From CAYRVX01 sp964642165 (GTDB lineage Bacteria; Planctomycetota; Phycisphaerae; SM23-33), in the NCBI GenBank assembly GCA_964642165.1, contig CAZXOC010000127.1, forward strand, positions 1 through 19,507: a DNA stretch of 19,507 nt. Direction: 5' to 3'. A program made the translations under genes and the position numbers. Of the stretch, positions 13,595 to 19,507 are shown piece by piece; the stretch's first letter is position 1, and each line of letters opens with the position of its first letter. The notes beneath the pieces were generated by a model. It was given only the letters and a program-made list of their open reading frames with translations. It was not told the origin of the DNA and did no database searches.

Positions 13595-15490
13595 CTACTC
13601 GGCCTCTTCCGGCGCGTCGTCGGCGCTGTCGGTCCCCTCGGCGGGTGGCGGCGCCTCGGCGGGCGCCTGCTCTTCGGCGGCTTCGGCCTCGCCCGGCTCC
13701 TCGGGCGGGGGCTGCTCGGCCTCGGCCGGCTCCTCGGGCTCCGGCGGCGCCTCGGCCTCGGACGCCTGGGCCTCGGCTGCCTCGGCCAAGGCGCGCCGGG
13801 CCTCGGCCTGCTGCTCCTGCCGTTCGCGGCGCCGCTCCTCCCATTGCTGCGGCGTCATCTCCGTGACCTTGGCGTCTCGAAGCACCGCGTCGATGGCCTG
13901 TTCCTCCCGCATGGCCACCCCCACTTGGGCCAGAGAGCCGTCGCTCTCGAGCTCTTGCCGGAGGCGTTCCGGCCGGCGGCCGTACGCCTGGGCCATTTGC
14001 GCCACGCGCCCCATGATCTCGGCGTCGGTCACCTCGATGTCCTGCTCGTCGGCGATCTTCTGGAGGATGAACGACAGCTTCAGATCCTGCTGGGACTGCT
14101 GGACGACGCCGGCCTGGATCTCCGTCAGACGCTCGTCGATCTGCTCCTGCGGGATGCCCATCTGGAGCAGGTCCACGTAGCGCCGCTGAAGCATGCGAAC
14201 GGCGTGACGTTTGGCGACGCCCTCGGGCAGCTCGAAGTCCGTACTCTCCAGCAGGTACTCCCGGACTTGGGCCCGCATCGCGCGCCGGGCCTCCGCGGTC
14301 ATGCGTTCGGCCATCTGCTCGGAAATCGCCTCGCGGAGCTCCGCCACCGACTCGTAGCCCCGCGCCTTGGCGAACTCCTCGTTCACCTCCGGCAGGACGC
14401 GACGGTGGACCTCGTCGAGGGTCAACTCGATCGTGGCCTCCTTGCCTCGCCAGGATTCGTTGGGATGCACGTCGGGAACCAGAACGGTCAGCGTGGTGGT
14501 ATCGCCGGCCTTCTTGCCCGCCAGCTCCCGCCCCAGGTCCACCAGCGGCAGGCCCTCGATTTGCCCGGGGGCGACCCGCAGGGAGACCGCCGTCTGCATC
14601 TCGTCGATGCCTTCGCCGTGGATCTTCGCCGTGCCGTGGATCTGGTCCTGCTCGGCCGCCGCGGCATCGGTCGGCTCGTACCGCGTCTCCCGCAGCCGTA
14701 TGCGGTCGATCGCGTCGTCGATCCGCTCGTCGGTCACCTCCAGGACGGGCTTTGCGACCTCGATGCCCTTCCGCTCCGGCAGCTCGAACTCCGGCGCCAC
14801 CTCGACCTTGAAGTCGTACGTCATGTCGCCGGAGTCGGGCAGCTCGATCTCCTCGAGCTTCAGGTCGGGCTCGCCCAGGACTTGCAGGTCGACCTTCTCG
14901 ACCGCCTTGCCGAGCGACTCGCCGATCACGGCATTTCGGACGTCACGGCTGACATCGCGCCCGAAGCGTCTCTCGATCAGGCGCCGCGGGGCTCGCCCGA
15001 TGCGGAAGCCCGGCACCTGCGCCGTCCGCTCCAGCTCGCCGAACATCTCCTCGCGCTTGGCGTCGATGGCCGCCCGGGGAACCGTCACCACCACCTTCTT
15101 CTTCAGCGTCCCGGCGTCCTCCACCTCGACGCCGTAGTCGAACTCGGCTTCCGCTTCCTCGGCCTGTTCGATCACGGCCTCCTCGGGCTGCACCTCTTCG
15201 AGTTCCTCGGTCGAGGCCGCGGGTGCGGCCTCTTCGTCCGGCTCGGCGTCCGGTTGGGCCGGCTCGGCCTCGGCCGCGGTGCCCTCGGGTTCGGTCGGGG
15301 CCTCTTCGTCCGGCTCGGCGTCCGGTTGGGCCGGCTCGGCCTCGGCCGCGGTGCCCTCGGGCTCGGTCGCGGCCTCTTCGCCCCGCTCGGCGCCTTGGGC
15401 TTCGGGCCTCTGGGACGGGGCCTGGGCGTCCTCGGCGGCCTCGGGCGACGTCTCGTTCCGCTCCGGGGGGTCTTGGGTTTCTTCAGGCAT
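13595..15490 (-). CDS. tig: Trigger factor with long acidic N- and C-terminal extensions
   Basis: A ribosome-associated chaperone and peptidyl-prolyl isomerase that meets nascent chains at the exit tunnel. The 631-residue protein exceeds the usual 430-450. Residues 1-115 are acidic and Ala/Pro/Glu-rich, with a nearly perfect 24-residue tandem repeat at about 40-88. The ribosome-binding domain follows, with VPGFRIGRAPRR (159-170) matching the GFRxGKxP L23-contact signature. Next are the substrate arm segment, a PPIase-like segment near 275-360 and the helical C-domain (about 365-545), then another acidic Pro/Glu/Ala tail (550-631). Low-complexity extensions were likely added to a normal core. 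The ATG has only a distant GGAG; the frame is open to 15670, but the promoter at 15618-15646 lies there, so 15490 is preferred. First gene of a tig-clpP-clpP-lipoprotein operon. Confidence 0.94.
   Translation of the reverse strand: MPEETQDPPERNETSPEAAEDAQAPSQRPEAQGAERGEEAATEPEGTAAEAEPAQPDAEPDEEAPTEPEGTAAEAEPAQPDAEPDEEAAPAASTEELEEVQPEEAVIEQAEEAEAEFDYGVEVEDAGTLKKKVVVTVPRAAIDAKREEMFGELERTAQVPGFRIGRAPRRLIERRFGRDVSRDVRNAVIGESLGKAVEKVDLQVLGEPDLKLEEIELPDSGDMTYDFKVEVAPEFELPERKGIEVAKPVLEVTDERIDDAIDRIRLRETRYEPTDAAAAEQDQIHGTAKIHGEGIDEMQTAVSLRVAPGQIEGLPLVDLGRELAGKKAGDTTTLTVLVPDVHPNESWRGKEATIELTLDEVHRRVLPEVNEEFAKARGYESVAELREAISEQMAERMTAEARRAMRAQVREYLLESTDFELPEGVAKRHAVRMLQRRYVDLLQMGIPQEQIDERLTEIQAGVVQQSQQDLKLSFILQKIADEQDIEVTDAEIMGRVAQMAQAYGRRPERLRQELESDGSLAQVGVAMREEQAIDAVLRDAKVTEMTPQQWEERRRERQEQQAEARRALAEAAEAQASEAEAPPEPEEPAEAEQPPPEEPGEAEAAEEQAPAEAPPPAEGTDSADDAPEEAE
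15229..15391. repeat. 72-bp in-frame tandem duplication within tig
   Basis: Copy 1 (15229-15300) and copy 2 (15301-15372) differ at only two bases by eye. A degenerate third start follows at 15373-15391. Each unit encodes 24 residues containing TEPEGTAAEAEPAQPDAEPD. The near identity at DNA level points to recent duplication or ongoing slippage. Confidence 0.85.
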
Positions 15491-15526
15491 CGTGCTGTTG
15501 TGCTCCGTTGGGGCGCGCTGCGTCCA

Positions 15527-15547
15527 GATGCGTCCCCGAGACGCATC
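15527..15547 (-). promoter_or_regulatory. Perfect 8-bp hairpin in tig leader
   Basis: GATGCGTC and GACGCATC pair around a 5-nt loop, which in the RNA reads UCGGG, close to a stable C(UCGG)G tetraloop. It sits 37 bases upstream of the tig ATG, inside the transcript expected from the promoter at 15618-15646. Confidence 0.45.
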
Positions 15548-15617
15548 CCCGGCAGCGCCGAACCATGCTCCGCCCCGAGGCAGGCGCCCCGGCCCGCCGG
15601 CGCGGAGGAAGCGGAAC

Positions 15618-15646
15618 CTTGTACGCGAATCGCGCCTGCGCGTCAA
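15618..15646 (-). promoter_or_regulatory. Sigma-70-like promoter of tig-clpP operon
   Basis: On the minus strand TTGACG (15646-15641), a 17-base spacer and TACAAG (15623-15618). The start would lie near 15611, giving a leader of about 120 nt that contains the hairpin at 15527-15547. Confidence 0.6.
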
Positions 15647-15705
15647 GGGCCCACGTCGGCCGCCCGACACGCCCGCCCCGCCTGCGGAGCCTCGGATAGG
15701 ATAGC

Positions 15706-15743
15706 GTAGTTCCCCGGCCGGCGAAAGGCGCGGGGAGAACTAC
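15706..15743 (-). terminator. Hairpin overlapping the stop of the small lipoprotein gene
   Basis: GTAGTTCCCC (15706-15715) pairs with GGGGagAACTAC (15732-15743), a 10-bp stem with a 2-nt bulge and 16-nt loop. On the minus strand it contains the TAG stop of the small lipoprotein and precedes the tig promoter. There is no T-run, so it may act as an mRNA 3' end or a weak terminator. Confidence 0.4.
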
Positions 15744-15937
15744 AGCTTGGCGGCTAGGGCCTCGGCGCCCTTCGCGCCCCAGGGGAGCCACTCGATCTCG
15801 CGTGCGGTCGCGGCCGGCGTCGTCGTCGGTTTGGGGTTCATGGCGGGGCCTTTGGGGTCGTCCTGTGTCTGTCGGCACCCGGCGAGAGGGCCCGCTAGGA
15901 GGAAGGCAGCAGACAGGATGAAGCGTCGCCGTCTCAT
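15740..15937 (-). CDS. Small lipoprotein (65 aa), possibly truncated thioredoxin-like protein
   Basis: The product has a basic start, a hydrophobic stretch and the lipobox LAGPLAGC (Cys21), so it should be a lipoprotein. After a Pro/Thr-rich linker it ends EIEWLPWGAKGAEALAAKL. The W-x-PWG-x-x-A pattern resembles the first helix of secreted thioredoxin/DUF255-type domains, but the frame stops before any CxxC, and I see no such motif downstream in this frame. It is therefore either a true micro-lipoprotein or the remains of a longer gene. A strong Shine-Dalgarno (AAGGTGAT, 15947-15940) supports translation. It is divergent from the ArgD-like gene. Confidence in expression is moderate, in function low. 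Confidence 0.6.
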   Translation of the reverse strand: MRRRRFILSAAFLLAGPLAGCRQTQDDPKGPAMNPKPTTTPAATAREIEWLPWGAKGAEALAAKL

Positions 15938-15939
15938 GG

Positions 15940-15947
15940 ATCACCTT
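15940..15947 (-). promoter_or_regulatory. Strong ribosome binding site of small lipoprotein
   Basis: On the minus strand AAGGTGAT, an exact 8-base complement of the 16S 3' end, lies 2 bases before ATG. This is the main evidence that the 65-codon frame is real and not a shadow of the plus strand. Confidence 0.6.
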
Positions 15948-15967
15948 GCGTTCCACGTCATTCCGGG

Positions 15968-15999
15968 GTGCCCGTCGCCGGGCCGGCCGGGGCGGGCAC
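15968..15999. promoter_or_regulatory. Inverted repeat between divergent genes
   Basis: GTGCCCGTC (15968-15976) and GGCGGGCAC (15991-15999) form a 9-bp stem with one G-T pair, enclosing GC-rich GGCCGGCC. It lies just upstream of the -35 of the ArgD-like gene and could be an operator shared with the small lipoprotein. Confidence 0.3.
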
Positions 16000-16005
16000 G
16001 CGATC

Positions 16006-16034
16006 TTGACGGCGCCGCGCCCATGCCGTAAAAA
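16006..16034 (+). promoter_or_regulatory. Sigma-70-like promoter of ArgD-like gene
   Basis: TTGACG (16006-16011), a 17-base spacer and TAAAAA (16029-16034). It is the best promoter match in the window. The start near 16041 gives a leader of about 68 nt. Confidence 0.65.
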
Positions 16035-16108
16035 CGCGGAACTCCGCCCGCGGCGGCGCGACAGGCGGAGGGCGTGCCCCGTGGGGCGAAGGACCCAGGA
16101 GACGATCG

Positions 16109-17281
16109 ATGGCGACGCAGGCAGAGATCCTCAATGCGACGGCGAAGTACATCATCCCGAACTACGGCCCGAGGCTGCGGGCCATGGTCCGCGGCCGCGG
16201 CGCGCGCATCTGGGACGCCGACGGGAAGGAGTACGTGGATTTCTTCGCCGGCTTCGGCGGGGCGGGTGTGACGGGGCACTGCCATCCGGCCGTCGTTGAG
16301 GCCGTCCGGAAGCAGGCCGAAACGCTCATGTGCCACGGCAACTTCTTCACCAACGAGCCCCAGGTGGACCTGGCGAGGCGCATCTGCGAGCATTCATTCC
16401 CCGGCAAGGCCTTCTACTGCCACAGCGGCGCCGAGGCCAACGAGGCGGCGCTGAAGCTGGTTCGCCTGGCGGCCGGGCCGGGCCGCTACAAGATCATCAC
16501 CTTCCACCACTGCTTCCACGGGCGAACGATGGGGGCGCTGTCGCTGACGCCCGGGAAGTTCCAGGAAGGCTTCGAGCCGATGCTGCCCGGCAGCGTGAAG
16601 GTGGACTTCAACGACCTGGCGGCGGTGGAGGCGGCGATCGACGACGAGACGGCCGGCATCTTCGTCGAGCCCATCCAGGCCGAGGGTGGCATCCACATGC
16701 CGACCAAGGCGTTCATGCAGGGCCTGCGGCGTCTGTGCGATGAGAACGGCCTGCTGCTGATGTGCGATGAGGTCTGGACGAGCCCGGCCCGGACGGGCCG
16801 GTGGTTCGGCCACCAGCACTACGACATCGTGCCGGACGTCATGACCCTGGCGAAGGCCGTCGGCGGGGGTCTGCCCGTCGGCGTGTGCCTGGCGGCCGAA
16901 AAGTGGGCCGACGTGCTCGGGCCGGGCAAGCATGGCTGCACGATGGGCGGCATGCCGGTCTGCGCCGCGGCCGGGGCTGCGACGATGAAGCTCATCGAGG
17001 ACGAGGGACTCGTCGAGCGTGCCGAGGAGAAGGGCGGCCGGATCATGCAGGCCATCCGGGACGCGAATCTCCCCTGCGTGCAGGAGGTCCGCGGGGCGGG
17101 GATGCTGATCGGCATCCAGATCGACAAGGACGCGAAGGAGGTCTTCCTGGCCGCGCTGGAAGACGGCATCTTCCTCTGCCTGGCCGGCCGGCACGTCGTT
17201 CGCCTCGCCCCGCCGCTGACGATCGAGGACGACCTGCTGGAGAAGGGCGTGGAGATGGTCATCGGTCTGTTGAGGCGGTAG
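16109..17281 (+). CDS. argD: Class III PLP aminotransferase, acetylornithine/ornithine aminotransferase-like
   Basis: Transfers an amino group between an omega-amino substrate and 2-oxoglutarate; the closest fit is acetylornithine aminotransferase of arginine synthesis. The 390 residues match the usual length. Visible are the phosphate-binding SGAEANEAALKL (106-117), FHGRTMGALS (136-145), VEPIQAEGGI (186-195), Asp220 in LLMCDEV, which pairs with the PLP ring nitrogen, and the Schiff-base Lys249 in TLAKAVGGGLPVG. The loop after DEV reads WTSPARTG where ArgD normally has QTGMGRTG, so substrate range may differ. Other omega-aminotransferases are possible and no other arg gene is present. AGGAGA (16097-16102) sets the start. 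It is followed by a lipoprotein 39 bases on. Confidence 0.82.
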   Translation: MATQAEILNATAKYIIPNYGPRLRAMVRGRGARIWDADGKEYVDFFAGFGGAGVTGHCHPAVVEAVRKQAETLMCHGNFFTNEPQVDLARRICEHSFPGKAFYCHSGAEANEAALKLVRLAAGPGRYKIITFHHCFHGRTMGALSLTPGKFQEGFEPMLPGSVKVDFNDLAAVEAAIDDETAGIFVEPIQAEGGIHMPTKAFMQGLRRLCDENGLLLMCDEVWTSPARTGRWFGHQHYDIVPDVMTLAKAVGGGLPVGVCLAAEKWADVLGPGKHGCTMGGMPVCAAAGAATMKLIEDEGLVERAEEKGGRIMQAIRDANLPCVQEVRGAGMLIGIQIDKDAKEVFLAALEDGIFLCLAGRHVVRLAPPLTIEDDLLEKGVEMVIGLLRR

Positions 17282-17320
17282 GGCGGCCCCGGCGCGAGCC
17301 CGGAGCCCGGGAGGCGCACC

Positions 17321-18193
17321 ATGAAGGGCGGAGATGCGCGGACCAGGTGGGCGTGGTGTTTGGCGGCCGTGGCGGCGGCGCTGCTGGCGGGCTGTGACGC
17401 CGGGCCTGTCGGCGTCGACGAGCCGGCGGAGTTCGAACGCATCCTGCTGGGGCACTCCCTCACGCCCGACCTGCAACAGGACGTGGAGCAGGGACACCTG
17501 GGCTTCGCCCTGGAGCGCACGGCCCGGAACCACTGGAGCGGCGAATCGCGAGACGAGGTGATCCGCGCCATCGCGGACGACGACGGGAGGGTGGTGGCCA
17601 AGCACGCGCTGCGGACGTGGCAGCGGCGCTCGGCGCTCGGCGGGACGCAGGAGGTCCGGCGGTTCACGCTGGAGGCCCGCCTGCCGGAGCCCGCCGGCAA
17701 GGCCACGCTCGACGAGGACCTGCTGAGGATGGCCCAGGCGGAGGGACTGGGCGACGCGCCGCGCGGCGTCGTGCCCGGCGTCTGGAAGGAGATCGCGCCG
17801 CACCTGCTCGACAGACTCAACCGCCGCCGGACGGCCCGTGGGCTGCCGCCCCGGCTGAAGGCCGCCGAGGGCACCGCCGAACTGATGCTCGTGGCCGAAA
17901 TGCTCCTCGAAACCGTGCCCACCAAGCAGGCCGAGCGGATGGACCGCGCCGTCTGGGGGGCGCTGGACCTGCCCGGGGCGATTCGGCGCCTGGCTCGGCA
18001 GGCGCCCATCGACATGACGGCCCCGCTTCACTGGTCGCAGCAGGACGCCGCCGAGGCGGGGGGCAAGGAACGCTCGACGCTCGATCGCCTGCTGGTCGGC
18101 CAGCCCAAACCCGCACGCTGCCTCGGATCGGTGAGCTACCTCGGCGCCGGACGCATGCGCCTCGTGCTGGAGCGCCGCCGCGGGCTCGACTAG
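17321..18193 (+). CDS. Lipoprotein of unknown function
   Basis: Unrecognised family, 290 residues. After MKGGDARTRW a hydrophobic stretch ends in the lipobox LLAGC with lipidated Cys25. The +2 residue is Asp, which in E. coli retains lipoproteins in the inner membrane. The mature chain is mainly charged and helical, for example DEDLLRMAQAEGLGD and AAEGTAELMLVAEMLLETVP, with a short strand-rich C-terminus (LGSVSYLGAGRMRLVLERRR). No repeats, Cys pairs or enzyme motifs are seen. GGAGG lies about 7 bases before ATG. The 39-base gap after the aminotransferase holds no promoter, so it is likely expressed from 16006-16034. A metabolic link to that gene is not evident. Confidence 0.75.
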   Translation: MKGGDARTRWAWCLAAVAAALLAGCDAGPVGVDEPAEFERILLGHSLTPDLQQDVEQGHLGFALERTARNHWSGESRDEVIRAIADDDGRVVAKHALRTWQRRSALGGTQEVRRFTLEARLPEPAGKATLDEDLLRMAQAEGLGDAPRGVVPGVWKEIAPHLLDRLNRRRTARGLPPRLKAAEGTAELMLVAEMLLETVPTKQAERMDRAVWGALDLPGAIRRLARQAPIDMTAPLHWSQQDAAEAGGKERSTLDRLLVGQPKPARCLGSVSYLGAGRMRLVLERRRGLD

Positions 18194-18258
18194 CCTCCCC
18201 CGCGGCCGTCTCGCACCGCCGCGTCGCCCTGCGCGGAACGGACCGGCCGACTGCTCCG

Positions 18259-18287
18259 TTGAACCCGCCTCGCCGAATCCATACGAT
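18259..18287 (+). promoter_or_regulatory. Promoter giving a likely leaderless class V aminotransferase mRNA
   Basis: TTGAAC (18259-18264), a 17-base spacer and TACGAT (18282-18287). The -10 ends 6 bases before the ATGATG start, so the first transcribed base should be at or next to the A of ATG. The -35 abuts an inverted repeat AACGGA (18237-18242) / TCCGTT (18255-18260), a possible operator. Confidence 0.55.
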
Positions 18288-18293
18288 GACGGG

Positions 18294-19484
18294 ATGATGT
18301 CTGGGCGAATCTACATGGACAACTCGGCGACGAGCTTCCCCAAGCCGTCGACCGTGATCGAGGCGATGGTGCGGTTCGCGACCGAGTGCGGCGCGTCCGC
18401 CGGGCGCGGGGCGTACGCCGAGGCCAAGGCCTGCGAACGGATCCTCGCCACGTGCCGCGAGGGCATCGCGGAGCTGATCCACGCCGAGGCGCCGCAGCGC
18501 GTGGTCTTCACGCTGAACTGCTCGGAGGCCTTGGCCATCGCCATTCGCGGGCTGCTGAACACCGCCCCGCGCGGCACGCACGCCATCGCCACGGCGATGG
18601 AACACAACTCGGTCCTGCGGCCGTACCACGCGCTCAAGGAGCAGATCGGCCTGGAGCCCGAGTTCGTCCCGTGCGACCCGGCCACGGGGCTGGTCGACCC
18701 GGACGACGTCCGCAGGGCGATCCGGCCGAGCACGAAGCTCATCTGCTGCGTGCACGTCTCGAACGTCACCGGCACGATGCAGCCGATCGACGAGGTGGCC
18801 GCCGTCGCGCGCGAAGCGGACGTTCCGTGCGTGATCGACTCGGCCCAGGCGGCCGGACACGTGCCCATCGACGTGCAGGCGCTCGGCGCGGACTTCGTCA
18901 CGTTCCCCGGCCACAAGGGCCTCCTCGGCCCGCTGGGCACGGGCGTGCTCTACATCCGCCCCGGCGTGGAGGAGCGGCTGGCGACGATGAAGGAAGGCGG
19001 CACGGGCACGATCAGCGAGCAGCCCGTCCAGCCGCGGACCATGCCCGACAAGTACGAGATCGGCTCGCACAACGCCATCGGCATCGCGGGCCTGGGCGAG
19101 GGCGTCGCGTGGCTGCTCCGCCGCGGCGTGGACACCATCCGCCGCCACGACGAGAAGCTCTCCCGGCTGTTCCTGGAGCGGACCGACGGCGTGGAGCACC
19201 TGACGGTCTACGGCCCGCGTCGGCTGGAGCACCGGGCGGGCGTCTTCAGCGTGAACGTGGACGGCTTCGACAAGCCCGGCGACCTGGCGAGCGCGCTGGA
19301 GGAGGACTTCGGCCTGCTGACCCGCCCGGGCGTGCACTGCGCGCCGCTGGCCCACATGACCATCGGCACGCACCCGACGGGCACGGTGCGGTTCAGTTTC
19401 GGCCCGTTCACCACCGAGACCGACGTCCGCCGCGCCGCCGAGGCCCTCGCGAAGATCGCCGAACGCGCCGCGGTGAGCGGGTGA
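18294..19484 (+). CDS. Cysteine desulfurase-like class V aminotransferase
   Basis: A PLP enzyme of the NifS/SufS fold; such proteins take sulfur from cysteine as an enzyme-bound persulfide. The 396 residues fit the EF2568-type cysteine desulfurase-like subfamily. It starts IYMDNSATSFPKP (6-18). His104 in MEHNS stacks on PLP, Asp182 in VIDSAQAAGH binds the ring nitrogen, Lys208 in FPGHKGLLGP forms the Schiff base, and Cys349 in RPGVHCAPLAH is the presumed persulfide Cys. GTVRFSFGPFTTETDV (363-378) closes the fold. All catalytic residues are present. There is no isc/suf scaffold gene nearby, so the sulfur acceptor is unknown; selenocysteine lyase activity is an alternative. No Shine-Dalgarno is seen and the promoter abuts the ATGATG, suggesting a leaderless mRNA; either Met may be used. 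Confidence 0.9.
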   Translation: MMSGRIYMDNSATSFPKPSTVIEAMVRFATECGASAGRGAYAEAKACERILATCREGIAELIHAEAPQRVVFTLNCSEALAIAIRGLLNTAPRGTHAIATAMEHNSVLRPYHALKEQIGLEPEFVPCDPATGLVDPDDVRRAIRPSTKLICCVHVSNVTGTMQPIDEVAAVAREADVPCVIDSAQAAGHVPIDVQALGADFVTFPGHKGLLGPLGTGVLYIRPGVEERLATMKEGGTGTISEQPVQPRTMPDKYEIGSHNAIGIAGLGEGVAWLLRRGVDTIRRHDEKLSRLFLERTDGVEHLTVYGPRRLEHRAGVFSVNVDGFDKPGDLASALEEDFGLLTRPGVHCAPLAHMTIGTHPTGTVRFSFGPFTTETDVRRAAEALAKIAERAAVSG

Positions 19485-19507
19485 GAGGGCGTCGTCGGCC
19501 GCCCGGC

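Noticed and set aside
15229..15391. Repeat block considered as CRISPR or minisatellite
   Set aside because: Units are contiguous without spacers, in frame with tig and encode an acidic linker, so it is a coding tandem duplication.
15491..15670. Longer trigger factor starting at 15670
   Set aside because: The extension overlaps the TTGACG-17-TACAAG promoter and is Arg/Gly-rich, unlike the acidic tail. It cannot be fully excluded.
13844..15709. 621-codon plus-strand frame opposite tig
   Set aside because: It is antisense to trigger factor and Leu/Arg/His-rich. The minus strand carries the real signatures, the promoter and the tig-clpP order.
15747..16031. 94-codon plus-strand frame opposite the small lipoprotein
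   Set aside because: It lacks a ribosome site, whereas the minus frame has AAGGTGAT and a lipobox. It also overlaps the ArgD-like promoter.

Overview
This 19.5 kb window is very GC-rich bacterial chromosome, densely coding with short intergenic gaps. Both strands carry ordinary cellular genes. There is no rRNA, tRNA, CRISPR array, transposase or phage gene. The mix suggests a member of the Planctomycetota or a close PVC relative: two tandem clpP genes behind tig, a rhomboid starting MFIPVRTD, a CaCA exchanger with GSII in place of GSN, an EF2568-type class V aminotransferase and a lone DPPFNIGY-type DNA methyltransferase. That placement rests on remembered family patterns and was not checked by search.

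Layout. Positions 2-1903 hold the 3' two thirds of ppdK (pyruvate phosphate dikinase; the start lies outside the window). An inverted-repeat cluster follows, then a flavin reductase-like gene (2054-2566). Next comes a co-directional membrane cluster: a rhomboid protease with a TPR-like tail (2769-3971) and two 7-helix membrane proteins of similar design (4019-4789 and 4926-5663). A small conserved-looking gene of unknown function lies convergent to these (5687-5944, minus). Divergent from it, recJ (6145-7893) has a clear sigma-70-like promoter, followed by a CaCA-type cation exchanger (7979-9067) that is probably leaderless. A secreted protein (9268-10470) overlaps by 4 nt with a beta-class DNA methyltransferase (10467-11546).

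The minus strand from 15490 down to 11656 is a protein quality-control operon read as tig, clpP (first copy), clpP (second copy), lipoprotein, with a good promoter at 15618-15646. The second ClpP has Asn where the catalytic Asp normally sits. A tiny lipoprotein ORF (15740-15937, minus) lies between this operon and a divergent, well-promoted plus-strand unit. That unit is an ArgD-like aminotransferase (16109-17281) followed by a lipoprotein (17321-18193). The window ends with a cysteine desulfurase-like class V aminotransferase (18294-19484), also apparently leaderless.

No dedicated defence, secondary-metabolite or mobile system is visible. The most notable points are the Asn-triad ClpP in a two-ClpP operon, a 72-bp tandem duplication in the acidic N-terminal extension of trigger factor, two probable leaderless genes, the secreted-protein/methyltransferase coupling, and the rhomboid plus paired 7-TM proteins.
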